In this document: one piece after another, positions 14,846 through 23,992 of the stretch
Position numbering within the stretch: position 1 is the first letter of the stretch
Layout: the number at the start of each line of letters is the position of its first letter
From: CAZYTO01 sp964650405
GTDB lineage: Bacteria; Acidobacteriota; Thermoanaerobaculia; Gp7-AA8
DNA length: 38,424 nucleotides
NCBI GenBank assembly: GCA_964650405.1
Contig: CAZYTO010000016.1
Span: 1 to 38,424 of the forward strand
Direction of reading: 5' to 3'
Translations under genes and position numbers: made by a program
Notes under the pieces: generated by a model
The model's database searches: none
Told to the model about the DNA's origin: nothing
Seen by the model: only the letters and a program-made list of their open reading frames with translations

Positions 14846-15483
14846 AGCGCGCCGAGAAGGCGGCGAGGATCGCGCGGATCCTCGACGAGCTCTATCCCGA
14901 TCCGCTGCCGCCGCTCGGACACCAGGATCCCTTCACCCTCCTCGTCGCGGTCGTCCTCTCCGCGCAGACAACCGACGCGCGCGTCAACCTCGTCACACCG
15001 GCGCTCTTCGCCCGGGCACCGACGGCCGAGGCCATGGCGAAGATGCCGGAATCCGAGATCCTCGAGCTCATCCGAACCTGCGGACTTGCCCCCGGCAAAG
15101 CGAAGAACCTCAAGCGCATGGCCCAGATCCTGGCCGAGGAGCATGGCGGCAAGGTGCCGGCCGACATGGAGGCTCTGGAGCGATTGCCGGGAGTCGGCCA
15201 CAAGACCGCCGGCGTCGTGCTGACCCAGGCGTTCGGCCGGCCGGCATTCCCCGTCGACACGCACATCCACCGCCTCGCCCATCGCTGGGGCCTCTCGAAC
15301 GGCAGGTCGGTCGACCAGACCGAGCGCGATCTGAAGAAGCTCTTCCCGCCCGAGGCCTGGGGAAAAGTTCACCTGCAGATCATCTACTTCGGACGTGAGT
15401 ATTGCCCCGCGCTCCGGCACGATCCCCGCGCCTGCCCGATCTGCTCGTGGGCCTCGCCGAGGGCCTGCCGGCGACAAGATTGA
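14842..15483 (+). CDS. nth: Endonuclease III (DNA glycosylase/AP lyase)
   Basis: The product is 213 residues from GTG 14842. The helix-hairpin-helix LPGVGHKTAG carries the catalytic K121, and the catalytic aspartate is D139 in PVDTHIHRLAHRWG, matching K120/D138 of the E. coli enzyme. Four cysteines at the C-terminus (C-x9-C-x2-C-x7-C) should hold a [4Fe-4S] cluster; the spacings are longer than the E. coli C-x6-C-x2-C-x5-C. It repairs oxidised pyrimidines. GAGGTG before GTG 14842 favours this start over GTG 14824, which would give five more codons plus one. Confidence 0.95.
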   Translation: MKRAEKAARIARILDELYPDPLPPLGHQDPFTLLVAVVLSAQTTDARVNLVTPALFARAPTAEAMAKMPESEILELIRTCGLAPGKAKNLKRMAQILAEEHGGKVPADMEALERLPGVGHKTAGVVLTQAFGRPAFPVDTHIHRLAHRWGLSNGRSVDQTERDLKKLFPPEAWGKVHLQIIYFGREYCPALRHDPRACPICSWASPRACRRQD

Positions 15484-15536
15484 AACTCCGGAGCGCGGGC
15501 ATTGACGCTAGGGTCACCCGGACCTACGTTCCACGC

Positions 15537-15857
15537 ATGCGCGTCCTCGTCGCCGCCACCCTCGGGCTGACGCTCACTGTCGCCGCTGCGAATCAGCCCA
15601 AGGTGCAGGAGGAGCCCAAGGCGCAAAAGGTCACCTTCCAGCACGATGTGCAGCCGATCCTGGAGTCGCGCTGTATGCCCTGTCACTTCTCCGGCGGGAA
15701 GATGTACGCGACGCTGCCGTTCGACAAGCCGCAGACGATCGTCACTCTCGGCGAGAAGCTCTTCACGCGCATCAGGGATCCGAAGAGCCATGCGGTCATC
15801 CGGCAGTTTCTTGCGGCGGAAGGCCGAGCCCGGCCGGCATCGGACCGGAGACGCTGA
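15537..15857 (+). CDS. Small exported haem-binding (cytochrome c-like) protein
   Basis: The product is 106 residues. A signal sequence (MRVLVAATLGLTLTVAAA) is followed by VTFQHDVQPILESRCMPCHF with a single haem site C46-M-P-C49-H50. The DVQPILESRCxxCH layout matches short planctomycete-type cytochrome domains. The tail after residue about 95 is Arg-rich and low in complexity (ARPASDRRR), unlike the conserved part, and may reflect a frameshift near the end. It probably carries one haem in the periplasm; the partner oxidoreductase is not in view. Confidence 0.75.
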   Translation: MRVLVAATLGLTLTVAAANQPKVQEEPKAQKVTFQHDVQPILESRCMPCHFSGGKMYATLPFDKPQTIVTLGEKLFTRIRDPKSHAVIRQFLAAEGRARPASDRRR

Positions 15858-15881
15858 GCGAGGGCGGCGACCGCAGCACGC

Positions 15882-18002
15882 GTGATCCGAGGGCCGGCGG
15901 CCGGCTCGTCCGGGAACGAACCGCGAATTGGCCGCGTTCCCATCGGAGCGTTGCGCAAACTCCTCTTCTGTCTGCTTCTTCTTGCCCCGCTGACGGCCCC
16001 GGCCGCCGAAAATGTGCTCGTCCATCCGGCGCCGCCATGGATCGACCGGGTCGACGTCCGTGATGAACAGGCCCCCGCGGACGTCCGCAACGGCATCTGG
16101 GGCCTGCTCACCGATCACCAGGTCCGCGTCGATGGCGCGCGCGTCACCGACTACTACCGCAACGTCCGGAAGGTGGCCACGAGCGCGGGGGTGCAGGATG
16201 CCTCCGAGCTGTCGATCGACTTCGATCCGTCCTACGAGACGCTCATCCTCCACGAGGCCGCCGTCATCCGCGACGGCAAGCGGATGAACGAGCTCAACGC
16301 GAACGAGCTGCGGGTCATCGAGAAGGAGCCGGAGTCGAACGACCGCATCTACGACGGGCAGCTCTCGGCCCTGCTCTTTCTCAGGGACGTACGGCCCGGC
16401 GATCTGATCGACTATTCCTACTCCCTCGACGGCGCGAATCCGCTCCTCGGCGGCAAGTACGCCGACGACCTGGAGCTGAGCGCCGCCCAGCCGACCAAGC
16501 GCATCCGTCATCGTCTGCTCTGGCCCGCCGGCCGGCCGCTGCAGTTCAAGCTGCTCCGGGCCGCCTCGGCAGCCGCTGCGGAGGTTGCCCAGCCTGCCAT
16601 CACCCGCGGCGCCGTCGAAGACGTCTACGTCTGGCAGCGCGAAGATCCCCCGGTCGTCAACGAGGAAGACGAGCAGCCGGCGTGGTTCGACGCTTATGAC
16701 ACCGTGCAGGTGACCGAGTTCCGCTCGTGGGCCGAGGTGGCGCAGTGGGCCGGCGCGCTCTACAACGCCGACGCGAAGTCCGTGGCCGCCGTCCACGAGA
16801 TCGCTTCGCGCATCGAGCATGAAGAGACATCGCAGGATGCCCGGATCACCGCGGCCATCCGTTTCGTGCAGGACGACATCCGCTATCTCGGCATCGAGAT
16901 GGGGCGCAACTCGCACGAGCCGCACCAGCCGTCGCTCACCCTCGCCCAGCGTTACGGCGACTGCAAGGACAAGGCGTTCCTCCTCTGCATGCTCCTCCAC
17001 GAGCTCGGTGTCGACGCACGCCCGGCCATGGTCAACACGAAGTGGCGCCACCGGCTCGACGACTACCTCCCCTCCCCCTTCGTCTTCGATCACGTCATCG
17101 CCCGTGTCGCCGCCGGAGGGCGCACGTACTGGATCGACGGCACGATCGCCGAACAGGGAGGGCGGCTGGCCACGATCGAGACGCCGAACGACGAGCGAGC
17201 CCTCGTCATCGATCCGGCCACGACGGCGCTGGCACGCATTGCCACGGCCGTGAAGGGCGGAGTGGTCATCGAGCAGGCCTATGACGCCTCGGACGAGACC
17301 AGGCCGGTCACCATGACTGTCACGGCGACGTACCAGGGCCGTGATGCCGACGATCTCCGGGCCCGCCTGGCCACCACCTCCATCGCGGACGTCGGGCGCG
17401 AGCACCTTAACCGCTACGCCGCCGATCAGCCGAAGATCGAGGCCCTCGGCGCGCCGTCCGTCAGCGACAACCGCGAGGCGAACGTGATCGTGCTCCGCGA
17501 GCACTACCGCGTCCGCGACCTCTTCGCCAGCGGCACGTTCCGCTACTCACCGCGCTCCCTCGAGCTGTTCCTCAAGCGGCCGGAGACGATGATCCGCACG
17601 ACGCCGCTGGCCTTCGACTACCCGCTTCACCTCACCCAGCGCGCCACCTTCCGGCTGCCGCGCGACGTCTCCCGCGACCATCAGCACGAGGAGCGCACGT
17701 CACCTGCATTCCGCTACGTCCGAGACGTCGAGGCAAACGGGCGGCAGGTGGTCCTCACCTACCGCCTCGAGTCGCACAAGGACGCGGTGGCCGTGGCCGA
17801 CATCCCCCGCCACCTCACCGCTCTGAACGACGTGCTGGACGACCTGACCTGGCCGGTGACGCCGCACGCCACGCTGGCCTCGGCGGCCACTCTGGACTGG
17901 GGCTTCGCCGCCATCGCCGCGCTGGTCGCCCTCCTCACCTGGACCCTCGGGCGGCTGACCGCTCGGCGCCGCACACAGGATCCAGGGCGAACCTCGCACT
18001 GA
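15882..18002 (+). CDS. DUF3857 and transglutaminase-domain protein, membrane anchored
   Basis: The product is up to 706 residues. A signal-like segment (KLLFCLLLLAPLTAPAAE, about 26-43) precedes a DUF3857 domain (about 60-290). A transglutaminase-like domain has the triad C361 (YGDCKDKA), a histidine in FVFDHVIARV and an aspartate in YWIDGT. A C-terminal helix (about 673-692) gives a membrane anchor with an Arg-rich end. The listed GTG start makes a long n-region; TTG 15951 would begin directly at the signal peptide, but its ribosome-binding signal is weak. The family is widespread and poorly characterised; peptide-bond chemistry in the periplasm is likely. Confidence 0.85.
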   Translation: MIRGPAAGSSGNEPRIGRVPIGALRKLLFCLLLLAPLTAPAAENVLVHPAPPWIDRVDVRDEQAPADVRNGIWGLLTDHQVRVDGARVTDYYRNVRKVATSAGVQDASELSIDFDPSYETLILHEAAVIRDGKRMNELNANELRVIEKEPESNDRIYDGQLSALLFLRDVRPGDLIDYSYSLDGANPLLGGKYADDLELSAAQPTKRIRHRLLWPAGRPLQFKLLRAASAAAAEVAQPAITRGAVEDVYVWQREDPPVVNEEDEQPAWFDAYDTVQVTEFRSWAEVAQWAGALYNADAKSVAAVHEIASRIEHEETSQDARITAAIRFVQDDIRYLGIEMGRNSHEPHQPSLTLAQRYGDCKDKAFLLCMLLHELGVDARPAMVNTKWRHRLDDYLPSPFVFDHVIARVAAGGRTYWIDGTIAEQGGRLATIETPNDERALVIDPATTALARIATAVKGGVVIEQAYDASDETRPVTMTVTATYQGRDADDLRARLATTSIADVGREHLNRYAADQPKIEALGAPSVSDNREANVIVLREHYRVRDLFASGTFRYSPRSLELFLKRPETMIRTTPLAFDYPLHLTQRATFRLPRDVSRDHQHEERTSPAFRYVRDVEANGRQVVLTYRLESHKDAVAVADIPRHLTALNDVLDDLTWPVTPHATLASAATLDWGFAAIAALVALLTWTLGRLTARRRTQDPGRTSH

Positions 18003-18035
18003 GCGAGGCTTCCCGGAGACAGTGTCCACAACCGA

Positions 18036-18068
18036 GGTGGTTCAGTGTGGTGTCCACACTGAACCACC
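18036..18068. terminator. Perfect 15-bp hairpin between convergent genes
   Basis: GGTGGTTCAGTGTGG (18036-18050) pairs perfectly with CCACACTGAACCACC (18054-18068) across a three-base TGT loop. It lies between the convergent stop codons at 18002 and 18100. It has no T-run on either side, so a Rho-independent role is possible but not typical. TGTCCACA occurs twice here (18023-18030 and 18051-18058). Confidence 0.55.
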
Positions 18069-18099
18069 GGAATGCGGCGACTGCGCGAGGGGACTTCGT

Positions 18100-19527
18100 C
18101 TAACGCGCATTTGGAACCGCGGAGACGAGCGTCCTCTGCGATCCGTCCGCCAGCGTCACCTGGGTCGGGAGATTGAGCTCCGACACGATGAGCGAAAGGC
18201 GCTCGTCACCGCCTACGTCGTAACGCTGCCCCGCCGGCGCGGAGCGATCGTCCACGCGTAGCGTTTCGACACGCCCCATGGCACTGGGCATGCCCGCATC
18301 GACGACATACGCATGCACCGAGTCCGGCTTCGGCGCGTAGAGGAGCCAGCCGAGGGTCGGCGTCGCCGGCAGCAGCATGGCGGCGGGCGCAGTCATCGTC
18401 TGCGACACGATCCCTCCCTCGTCACCGCGCGCGGTGACGTACCACTTCCCTTCGTCGGCGTGGTAGCGCGTACGCGTGACGTGATCGCCTTCCCGCACCG
18501 TCACCTCGGCGAAATCCGGTGCGTGATGCCCGTCGAGCTCCGCCCACGTCTCCGTCGAGCCCTTCTCCGCCCGATCGATGAAGTCGTGCAGGATCATTCC
18601 GCCATCCGGCGTGCGGTACAGCTCGAACACCTCGGTCCCGTCGGACTCGCCGCGCGCTGTCTGCCGCGAGTAGGAGCCGCTCTTGAGCAGCTCGCCCCGC
18701 TCATACCGGCCGGGATGGCGGAGGGTCTGGCCGCCGGCCAGCGCCGCCACATCCGCTTCGATCGATGTCGTGGCCGGCGTCTCGATGAAACGGCCGATCT
18801 CTTTCCCGTCGCGTGTGAGGATGACGATGGGGACATTGATGATGCGCTGCTCCTGCACGAAGGCGATCGGCTGCTTGAAATCGTTGCCGATGCCGGTGAC
18901 CGAGACGCTGATCTTCGGATTGGCCGCGTCGTGGACGGCCTTCAGCAGGCGCGGGACGTTGCGCTTGCTGTCTCCGCACCAGGTGGCGCAGATGATCTCC
19001 AGGTGCAGCGGCAGCGTGATCTCCCGCAGCCGCGCCACCGCGCTCTCTTCCGGCGTGTAGTGATCGTAGATGGCCTTCCATGTCGGGGCCGTGGACCAGA
19101 GGTCGTCGACCGTCATCGGCCCGGCGTGGCTCTGGTGCGGGTAGACGAGGTAATTGTGCCCGTCGACGTTCGCCACGAGCGTGCCCTCCGCCACGACCGC
19201 GAGCGGCCCCACGACCGTGCGCGCGAGAGTGCGGGGCGCCGTTGCGAACGTGTGATCGGCGGCAACGGTGAAGAGCGCGCGGTCGACCCTGGAGGCCTCG
19301 CCGTTCGGCACGTCGAAGAGCACCGCATCCCCGGTCCCCGGCAGCAGGAGGAGGCGGTGCTCGCTCGCGAGCTGCTGGGTCGAGCGGTCGAGATGTCCGT
19401 CGATGTAGACATCGCGGATCGTGTCGCTCCACTTCGCCGTCGTCTCGCCCTCGGGCGCGGCATGGACGGCGGCGGTGAGAGACAGGAGGATGGTGACCAG
19501 GACCGGGATCCTGAACAATCGCAGCAT
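18100..19527 (-). CDS. Exported thioredoxin-fold protein
   Basis: The product is 475 residues. A signal peptide (about 1-23) is followed by an N-terminal region of unknown family and a thioredoxin-like domain at about 150-275 with LEIICATWCGDSKRNVPRLL and a cis-proline loop INVPIVIL. The active-site motif is C184-G-D-S, so only one redox cysteine of the usual CxxC remains, which favours a monothiol or structural role. The C-terminal 200 residues resemble a lipocalin-like beta domain but are not assigned. GAAGGAGAACGCC before ATG 19527 is a good ribosome binding site. Confidence 0.75.
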   Translation of the reverse strand: MLRLFRIPVLVTILLSLTAAVHAAPEGETTAKWSDTIRDVYIDGHLDRSTQQLASEHRLLLLPGTGDAVLFDVPNGEASRVDRALFTVAADHTFATAPRTLARTVVGPLAVVAEGTLVANVDGHNYLVYPHQSHAGPMTVDDLWSTAPTWKAIYDHYTPEESAVARLREITLPLHLEIICATWCGDSKRNVPRLLKAVHDAANPKISVSVTGIGNDFKQPIAFVQEQRIINVPIVILTRDGKEIGRFIETPATTSIEADVAALAGGQTLRHPGRYERGELLKSGSYSRQTARGESDGTEVFELYRTPDGGMILHDFIDRAEKGSTETWAELDGHHAPDFAEVTVREGDHVTRTRYHADEGKWYVTARGDEGGIVSQTMTAPAAMLLPATPTLGWLLYAPKPDSVHAYVVDAGMPSAMGRVETLRVDDRSAPAGQRYDVGGDERLSLIVSELNLPTQVTLADGSQRTLVSAVPNAR

Positions 19528-19612
19528 GGCGTTCTCCTTCGTCGATCTGTCAGCGGGTCGTTTCGGGGTGAGACGCAGCAACCGGCCGTAGCGTTACGCT
19601 GACCGAGGGCGA

Positions 19613-19700
19613 GAGTGCCGAGTGCCGAGTGCCGAGACCTGAGCCGGAGAGGGCAAATGCTCAACGGGACTCGGCACTCGGCACTCAGCACTCGGCACTC
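19613..19700. repeat. Inverted repeat of tandem GAGTGCC words before lysA
   Basis: Left arm 19613-19636 is three tandem copies of GAGTGCC plus GAG. The right region 19670-19700 contains CTCGGCACTCGGCACTC, then AGCACTCGGCACTC. The first 24 bases of each arm pair at 23 of 24 positions over a 33-base loop. It lies between the divergent starts at 19527 and 19738 and may affect transcription of both. Confidence 0.8.
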
Positions 19701-19737
19701 AAGCCCCCTGACTTCGTCTACACTTTCCCACCGCGCG

Positions 19738-21006
19738 ATGCACTTTGAAAACGGTTCCCTTCACATCGGCTCCATCTCGACAATCGACCTCGCTCACCGC
19801 TTCGGCACGCCGCTCTACGTCTACGACGCGGCGGTGATCCGGCGGCAGGTGGAGAACCTGCCGCGGGCCTTCGGTGCCCTGCCCTTCCGGCCGTTCTACG
19901 CAATGAAGGCCAACTCCGCGCTGGCCGTGCTGCGCCTCGTGCACGACGCCGGATTCGGGGCCGACGCCGTCTCGCCGGGCGAGATCTTCCTGGCCCGCCA
20001 TGCCGGCTTCACCCCCGAGGAGATCTGGTTCACCTGCTCGAACGTCTCCGACGAGGACTTGAGGTCCATCGACGACCCGCGCATCGTCATCAACGTCAAC
20101 TCGATGTCGGAGATCGACCGGGTGCTCAGCCACGATCTCCCCAATCCCCTGGCCCTGCGCATCAATCCTGACGTGGGAGCGGGCCACCACGCCGACGTCG
20201 TAACGGCGGGGGGCGGTGTGAAGTTCGGCATCGACCTGGCCGAAGTCGCCGACGTGCGCATGATGGTGGGCGACGCCGGACGGAGGATCACCGGCCTCCA
20301 CGCGCACATCGGCAGCGGCGTCGACACGGTCGATCCCCTCCTGGCCTCGGCGCGGGTGCTGCTCGACCTCTCCGCGGACTTTCCCGATCTGGCCTTCATC
20401 AACTTCGGCGGCGGCATCTCGGTGCCCTACAAGCCGAACGAGCCGGAGTTTCCGCTGGACGAATACGGTGCCGGCCTGGCGGCGATGGCCGGACCGCTGT
20501 TGCGAAGCCGCGGGCTGCAGGCCATCCTCGAGCCCGGCCGCTACGTCGTGGCCGAGTCGGGGCTGCTGCTGGCCCGCGTGACCTCGCGCCGCATCAGCGG
20601 CGGCTCCTTCTGGGCCGGCGTCGACAGCGGCTTCAATCACCTGGCCCGGCCTTCGAAGTACGGCGCCTATCACCACATCGTCAATGCCTCGCGCGGCTCG
20701 GCCGCGTCGCTGCGGGCCACCTTCGACGCCACCCAGCTCGACGACGACGTCATCGTGGCCGGCAACATCTGCGAGTCGGGCGACGTCTTCACCCGCCGCC
20801 CGGACGGCACGCCCATCACGCGGCGCGTCGACCGCACCCAGGTCGGCGACCTCCTGGCCCTCTGCGATGCCGGCGCCTACGGCTTTTCCATGGCCTCGAA
20901 CTACAACGCCCGCCTGTTGCCGCCGGAAGTGCTGGTTGACGGCGCACAGGTGACGCTCATCCGCGAGCGTCAGACATATGACGAGCTGTTGAAGGGGCAA
21001 CGATGA
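19738..21006 (+). CDS. lysA: Diaminopimelate decarboxylase-like PLP enzyme
   Basis: The product is 422 residues of the Orn/DAP/Arg decarboxylase 2 family. The PLP lysine is K57 in FYAMKAN. Later motifs are HAHIGSG (phosphate binding), INFGGGISVPY, EPGRYVV, CESGD (catalytic cysteine of the C-terminal beta domain) and YGFSMASNYN. This order matches meso-diaminopimelate decarboxylase, the last step of lysine synthesis in the cytoplasm; other substrates in the same superfamily cannot be excluded. ATG 19738 begins MHFENGSLHIG, after a palindromic spacer. The stop overlaps the next gene as ATGA. Confidence 0.88.
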   Translation: MHFENGSLHIGSISTIDLAHRFGTPLYVYDAAVIRRQVENLPRAFGALPFRPFYAMKANSALAVLRLVHDAGFGADAVSPGEIFLARHAGFTPEEIWFTCSNVSDEDLRSIDDPRIVINVNSMSEIDRVLSHDLPNPLALRINPDVGAGHHADVVTAGGGVKFGIDLAEVADVRMMVGDAGRRITGLHAHIGSGVDTVDPLLASARVLLDLSADFPDLAFINFGGGISVPYKPNEPEFPLDEYGAGLAAMAGPLLRSRGLQAILEPGRYVVAESGLLLARVTSRRISGGSFWAGVDSGFNHLARPSKYGAYHHIVNASRGSAASLRATFDATQLDDDVIVAGNICESGDVFTRRPDGTPITRRVDRTQVGDLLALCDAGAYGFSMASNYNARLLPPEVLVDGAQVTLIRERQTYDELLKGQR

Positions 21007-22682
21007 TCAAGCCAGCCAACGGGTGGCGGCGAGCGGCGAGCGGCATTTCGTTCGCCGCCGCGCTGCTCTTTGCATCAACCCGCTGTACCTCGTTCGCGCC
21101 GCAGAAGCCCGCGCTCGATCTGAAGATCACCAATGGCCGCATCGTCGACGGCACGGGCGCACCGTGGTTCCGCGGCGACGTCGGCGTGCGCGGCGACACG
21201 ATCGTCGCCGTCGGCGACCTTTCGAAGACGGAGGCGGCCAGGACGATCGACGCCGGCGGCCGCATCGTGTCGCCCGGCTTCATCGACCTCCTCGGCCAGT
21301 CGCAGACCGCGGTCTTCGCCGATCCCCACGTCGAAGCGAAGGTCCGGCAGGGCGTGACCACCGAGGTCACGGGCGAGGGGCACTCGCCAGGGCCGGTGCG
21401 TCCGCTCCATGACGGCGAGCGGCCGGGACCGGCCCCGCGGTTTCCGCGCCTGCGCGACTACTTCGCGTACGTCGAGCAGCACGGCACGGCCGTCAACTTC
21501 GCCCTCTTCGTCGGCGCCTCGAACCCGCGCGAGATGGTGATCGGAGAGGTCAACCGGCCGCCAACCGCCGGCGAGCTGAAGGAGATGCAGGAGATCGTGG
21601 ACCTGGCCATGCGCGACGGCGCCATCGGTCTCTCCACGTCGCTCATCTACCTGCCGGCCATGTACTCGACCACCGACGAGATCATCGCCATGGCCCGCGT
21701 GGCCTCGAAGTACCACGGCGTCTACTTCAGCCACATTCGCAACGAGGGCGATCAAATCGATACCGCGCTGGACGAGGCCTTCCGCATCGGGCGCGAGGCG
21801 AACATCCCCGTCAACATCTGGCACCTCAAGACGGGCGGCCGGGCCAACTGGGGGAAGATGCCGCACGTGATCGACCGCATCAGTGCCGCACGCACCGACG
21901 GAATCGACGTCGCCGCCAACGTCTATCCGTACGCAGCGTCGGGAACGTCGCTTTCGACGCTCGCCCCCGACGACGCCCTGGAAGGCGGCTGGGCCGAGTT
22001 CCAGAAGAGGCTCGCCGATCCGGTGTGGCGGCCGAAGATCCTCGAATGGCTCAAGGCGCAGGTGGCCAAGCGCGGACCAAAAGGCATCTTCGTGGGCAGC
22101 ATCCCCAACCCGACGCTGGCGGCCGCCTACAACAAAAATTTCATCGAAGACATCGCCGAGGGGATGCATCTCCCGCCGGAAGAGGCGCTGGCCCGGCTTT
22201 TCTCCGAGTCGAACGGCTCGCCGAGCGTCATCTTCTTCTCCATGAGCGAAGACGATGTGAAGACGGCCCTGAAGCAGGCCTTCGTCTCCGTCGGCAGCGA
22301 CTCCGGCGCCCCCTCGCCGCAGGCAAGGGCGGCCAACGCCGCTCAGCACCCCCGCGCCTACGGCACGTTCGCCCGTGTCCTGGGCCACTACGTGCGGGAC
22401 GAGCACCTCTTCACGCTCGAGGAAGCCGTGCGAAAGATGACCTCGCAGGCCGCCGACCGCGCCAATCTCTCTGACCGCGGCGTGCTGCGGCCGGGACTGA
22501 AGGCCGACATTGCCATCTTCGACCCTGACACGATCAACGATCCCGCCACCTACACGGAGCCGCACCAGTTCAGCACCGGCGTCACGGACGTCATCGTCAA
22601 CGGCGTGCCCGTGCTGCGCGACGGCAAGATCACCGACGCGCTGCCGGGACGCGTGCTGCGCGGAAAAGGATGGGTACAGTAA
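21003..22682 (+). CDS. D-aminoacylase-like amidohydrolase (N-acyl-D-amino-acid deacylase family)
   Basis: The product is 559 residues, with a likely signal peptide (about 1-30) and then LKITNGRIVDGTGAPWFRGD, the family start. The usual metal motif HxHxD after PGFID is replaced by PGFIDLLGQSQ at 91-101, as in a variant subfamily. Other elements remain (GVTTEVTGEG, FSHIRNEGDQ, VGSDSGAPSP). It should remove N-acyl or peptidyl D-residues outside or in the envelope, but the altered metal site leaves activity uncertain. It is coupled to lysA by ATGA and to the permease by a one-base overlap (TAATG), suggesting one peptide or amino-acid use operon. Confidence 0.85.
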   Translation: MIKPANGWRRAASGISFAAALLFASTRCTSFAPQKPALDLKITNGRIVDGTGAPWFRGDVGVRGDTIVAVGDLSKTEAARTIDAGGRIVSPGFIDLLGQSQTAVFADPHVEAKVRQGVTTEVTGEGHSPGPVRPLHDGERPGPAPRFPRLRDYFAYVEQHGTAVNFALFVGASNPREMVIGEVNRPPTAGELKEMQEIVDLAMRDGAIGLSTSLIYLPAMYSTTDEIIAMARVASKYHGVYFSHIRNEGDQIDTALDEAFRIGREANIPVNIWHLKTGGRANWGKMPHVIDRISAARTDGIDVAANVYPYAASGTSLSTLAPDDALEGGWAEFQKRLADPVWRPKILEWLKAQVAKRGPKGIFVGSIPNPTLAAAYNKNFIEDIAEGMHLPPEEALARLFSESNGSPSVIFFSMSEDDVKTALKQAFVSVGSDSGAPSPQARAANAAQHPRAYGTFARVLGHYVRDEHLFTLEEAVRKMTSQAADRANLSDRGVLRPGLKADIAIFDPDTINDPATYTEPHQFSTGVTDVIVNGVPVLRDGKITDALPGRVLRGKGWVQ

Positions 22683-23992
22683 TGGAAGTCGACGGACCGC
22701 TCCCACCACGCCGCCGGGAAACCGTTCAACTCGTCCGCACCGTAGGCTTCTGGGGCCTCGTGGCGATGTGCATCAACGCCGTGGTGGGCTCGGGCGTCTT
22801 CCTGCTGCCGAGCGAGTCGTACAAGCTGCTCGGGCCCTTCTCGCTCTGGGCGCCGCTCCTCTTCGCCGTGCCGGTCTTCATCCTCGTGCTCTGCTTCGCC
22901 GAGGCGGCCAGCCACTTCAGCGAGCCGGGCGGCGCCTATCTCTATGCGCGGACGGCCTTCGGCAACTTCATCGGCTTCGAGACGGGGTGGATGAACTGGA
23001 TCGCCCGTGTGACGTCGCTGGCCTCGCTCTCCAACGGCTTCGTCCTGGCGCTGGCGTTTTTCTTCCCCTCACTGAAAGACCCGATCCCGCGCGCCGCCGT
23101 GATCATCGTCTCGATCGTGATCCTGGCAGTCATCCACATCCTCGGCGTGAAGTACGGCGCGGCCTCGATCTACGTATTCACGTGGGGAAAACTCATCCCG
23201 CTCGTCGGCTTCATCATCCTGTCGCTCATCGTGTTCAAGCACAACCCCATTCCGGCGTCGCTCCATCTTCCGGGTCCAGGTACGAACTGGACGGACGCCG
23301 CGCTGTTCATGCTGTTCGCCTACGCCGGCTTCGAGAATCTCGGCGTGCCCGCCGGCGAGTACCGGAACCCTCAGCGGGACCTTCCCCGCTCGCTCCTGGC
23401 CGGTATCGTGGCCATCGGCGCGATCTACGTCCTGGCCCAGCTCGGCGCGATGGCCTGTGTGCCCGACCTCTCGAAGAGCGATACCCCGATCGCGTCGGCC
23501 GCGGCGGCCATCATCGGTCCCATCGGCGCGCTCATCGTCACGCTCGGCGCGGTGCTGTCGATGGCCGGCACGAATTCCGGCACGATGCTGGAGGGCTCGC
23601 GCATGCTCTTCGCCCTCTCGCTCGACCGCAACCTGGGCCCGCTTCGCTATGTCCACCCGCGCTTCCGCACGCCGACGCTGGCCATCGTCGTCCACGCCGC
23701 CGTCGCTCTCGTCTTCGCCCTGACCGGCTCGTTCGCGAAGCTGGCCCTGCTGTCCGCCATGGCCCGGCTCGCCACCTACCTCTTCACCTGCGCCGCTGTG
23801 CCGTGGCTGCGGAAGCTCAACCCCGGCTTCCGCACGCCCGGGCTCGTCGTACCGATCCTCGGCGTGTTCATCTCTCTGGCACTCGTCGTCACGATGACGC
23901 GGGACAAGGCCATCGTGGGCGGCATCGCCCTCCTCTCCGGCGCGCTCGTCTATGCCCTTTCGGCGCGATCATTGCTTCGCAAGAAGGAATGA
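22682..23992 (+). CDS. APC-family amino acid permease
   Basis: The product is 436 residues with about twelve membrane helices. The first-helix signature VGFWGLVAMCINAVVGSGVF and FSEPGGAYLYARTAFG place it in the amino acid-polyamine-organocation superfamily. It probably imports an amino acid by proton or sodium symport at the inner membrane. ATG 22682 shares a base with the aminoacylase stop; an in-frame ATG at 22670 would lie inside that gene. Its stop overlaps the next small gene as ATGA (23989-23992). The context suggests uptake of residues released by the D-aminoacylase-like enzyme. Confidence 0.92.
   Translation: MEVDGPLPPRRRETVQLVRTVGFWGLVAMCINAVVGSGVFLLPSESYKLLGPFSLWAPLLFAVPVFILVLCFAEAASHFSEPGGAYLYARTAFGNFIGFETGWMNWIARVTSLASLSNGFVLALAFFFPSLKDPIPRAAVIIVSIVILAVIHILGVKYGAASIYVFTWGKLIPLVGFIILSLIVFKHNPIPASLHLPGPGTNWTDAALFMLFAYAGFENLGVPAGEYRNPQRDLPRSLLAGIVAIGAIYVLAQLGAMACVPDLSKSDTPIASAAAAIIGPIGALIVTLGAVLSMAGTNSGTMLEGSRMLFALSLDRNLGPLRYVHPRFRTPTLAIVVHAAVALVFALTGSFAKLALLSAMARLATYLFTCAAVPWLRKLNPGFRTPGLVVPILGVFISLALVVTMTRDKAIVGGIALLSGALVYALSARSLLRKKE

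Noticed and set aside
17759..18067. Small minus-strand frame over the convergent hairpin
   Set aside because: Its similarity to the plus frame at 18022 (HTEPP) comes only from the palindrome, and most of it lies antisense to the DUF3857 gene.
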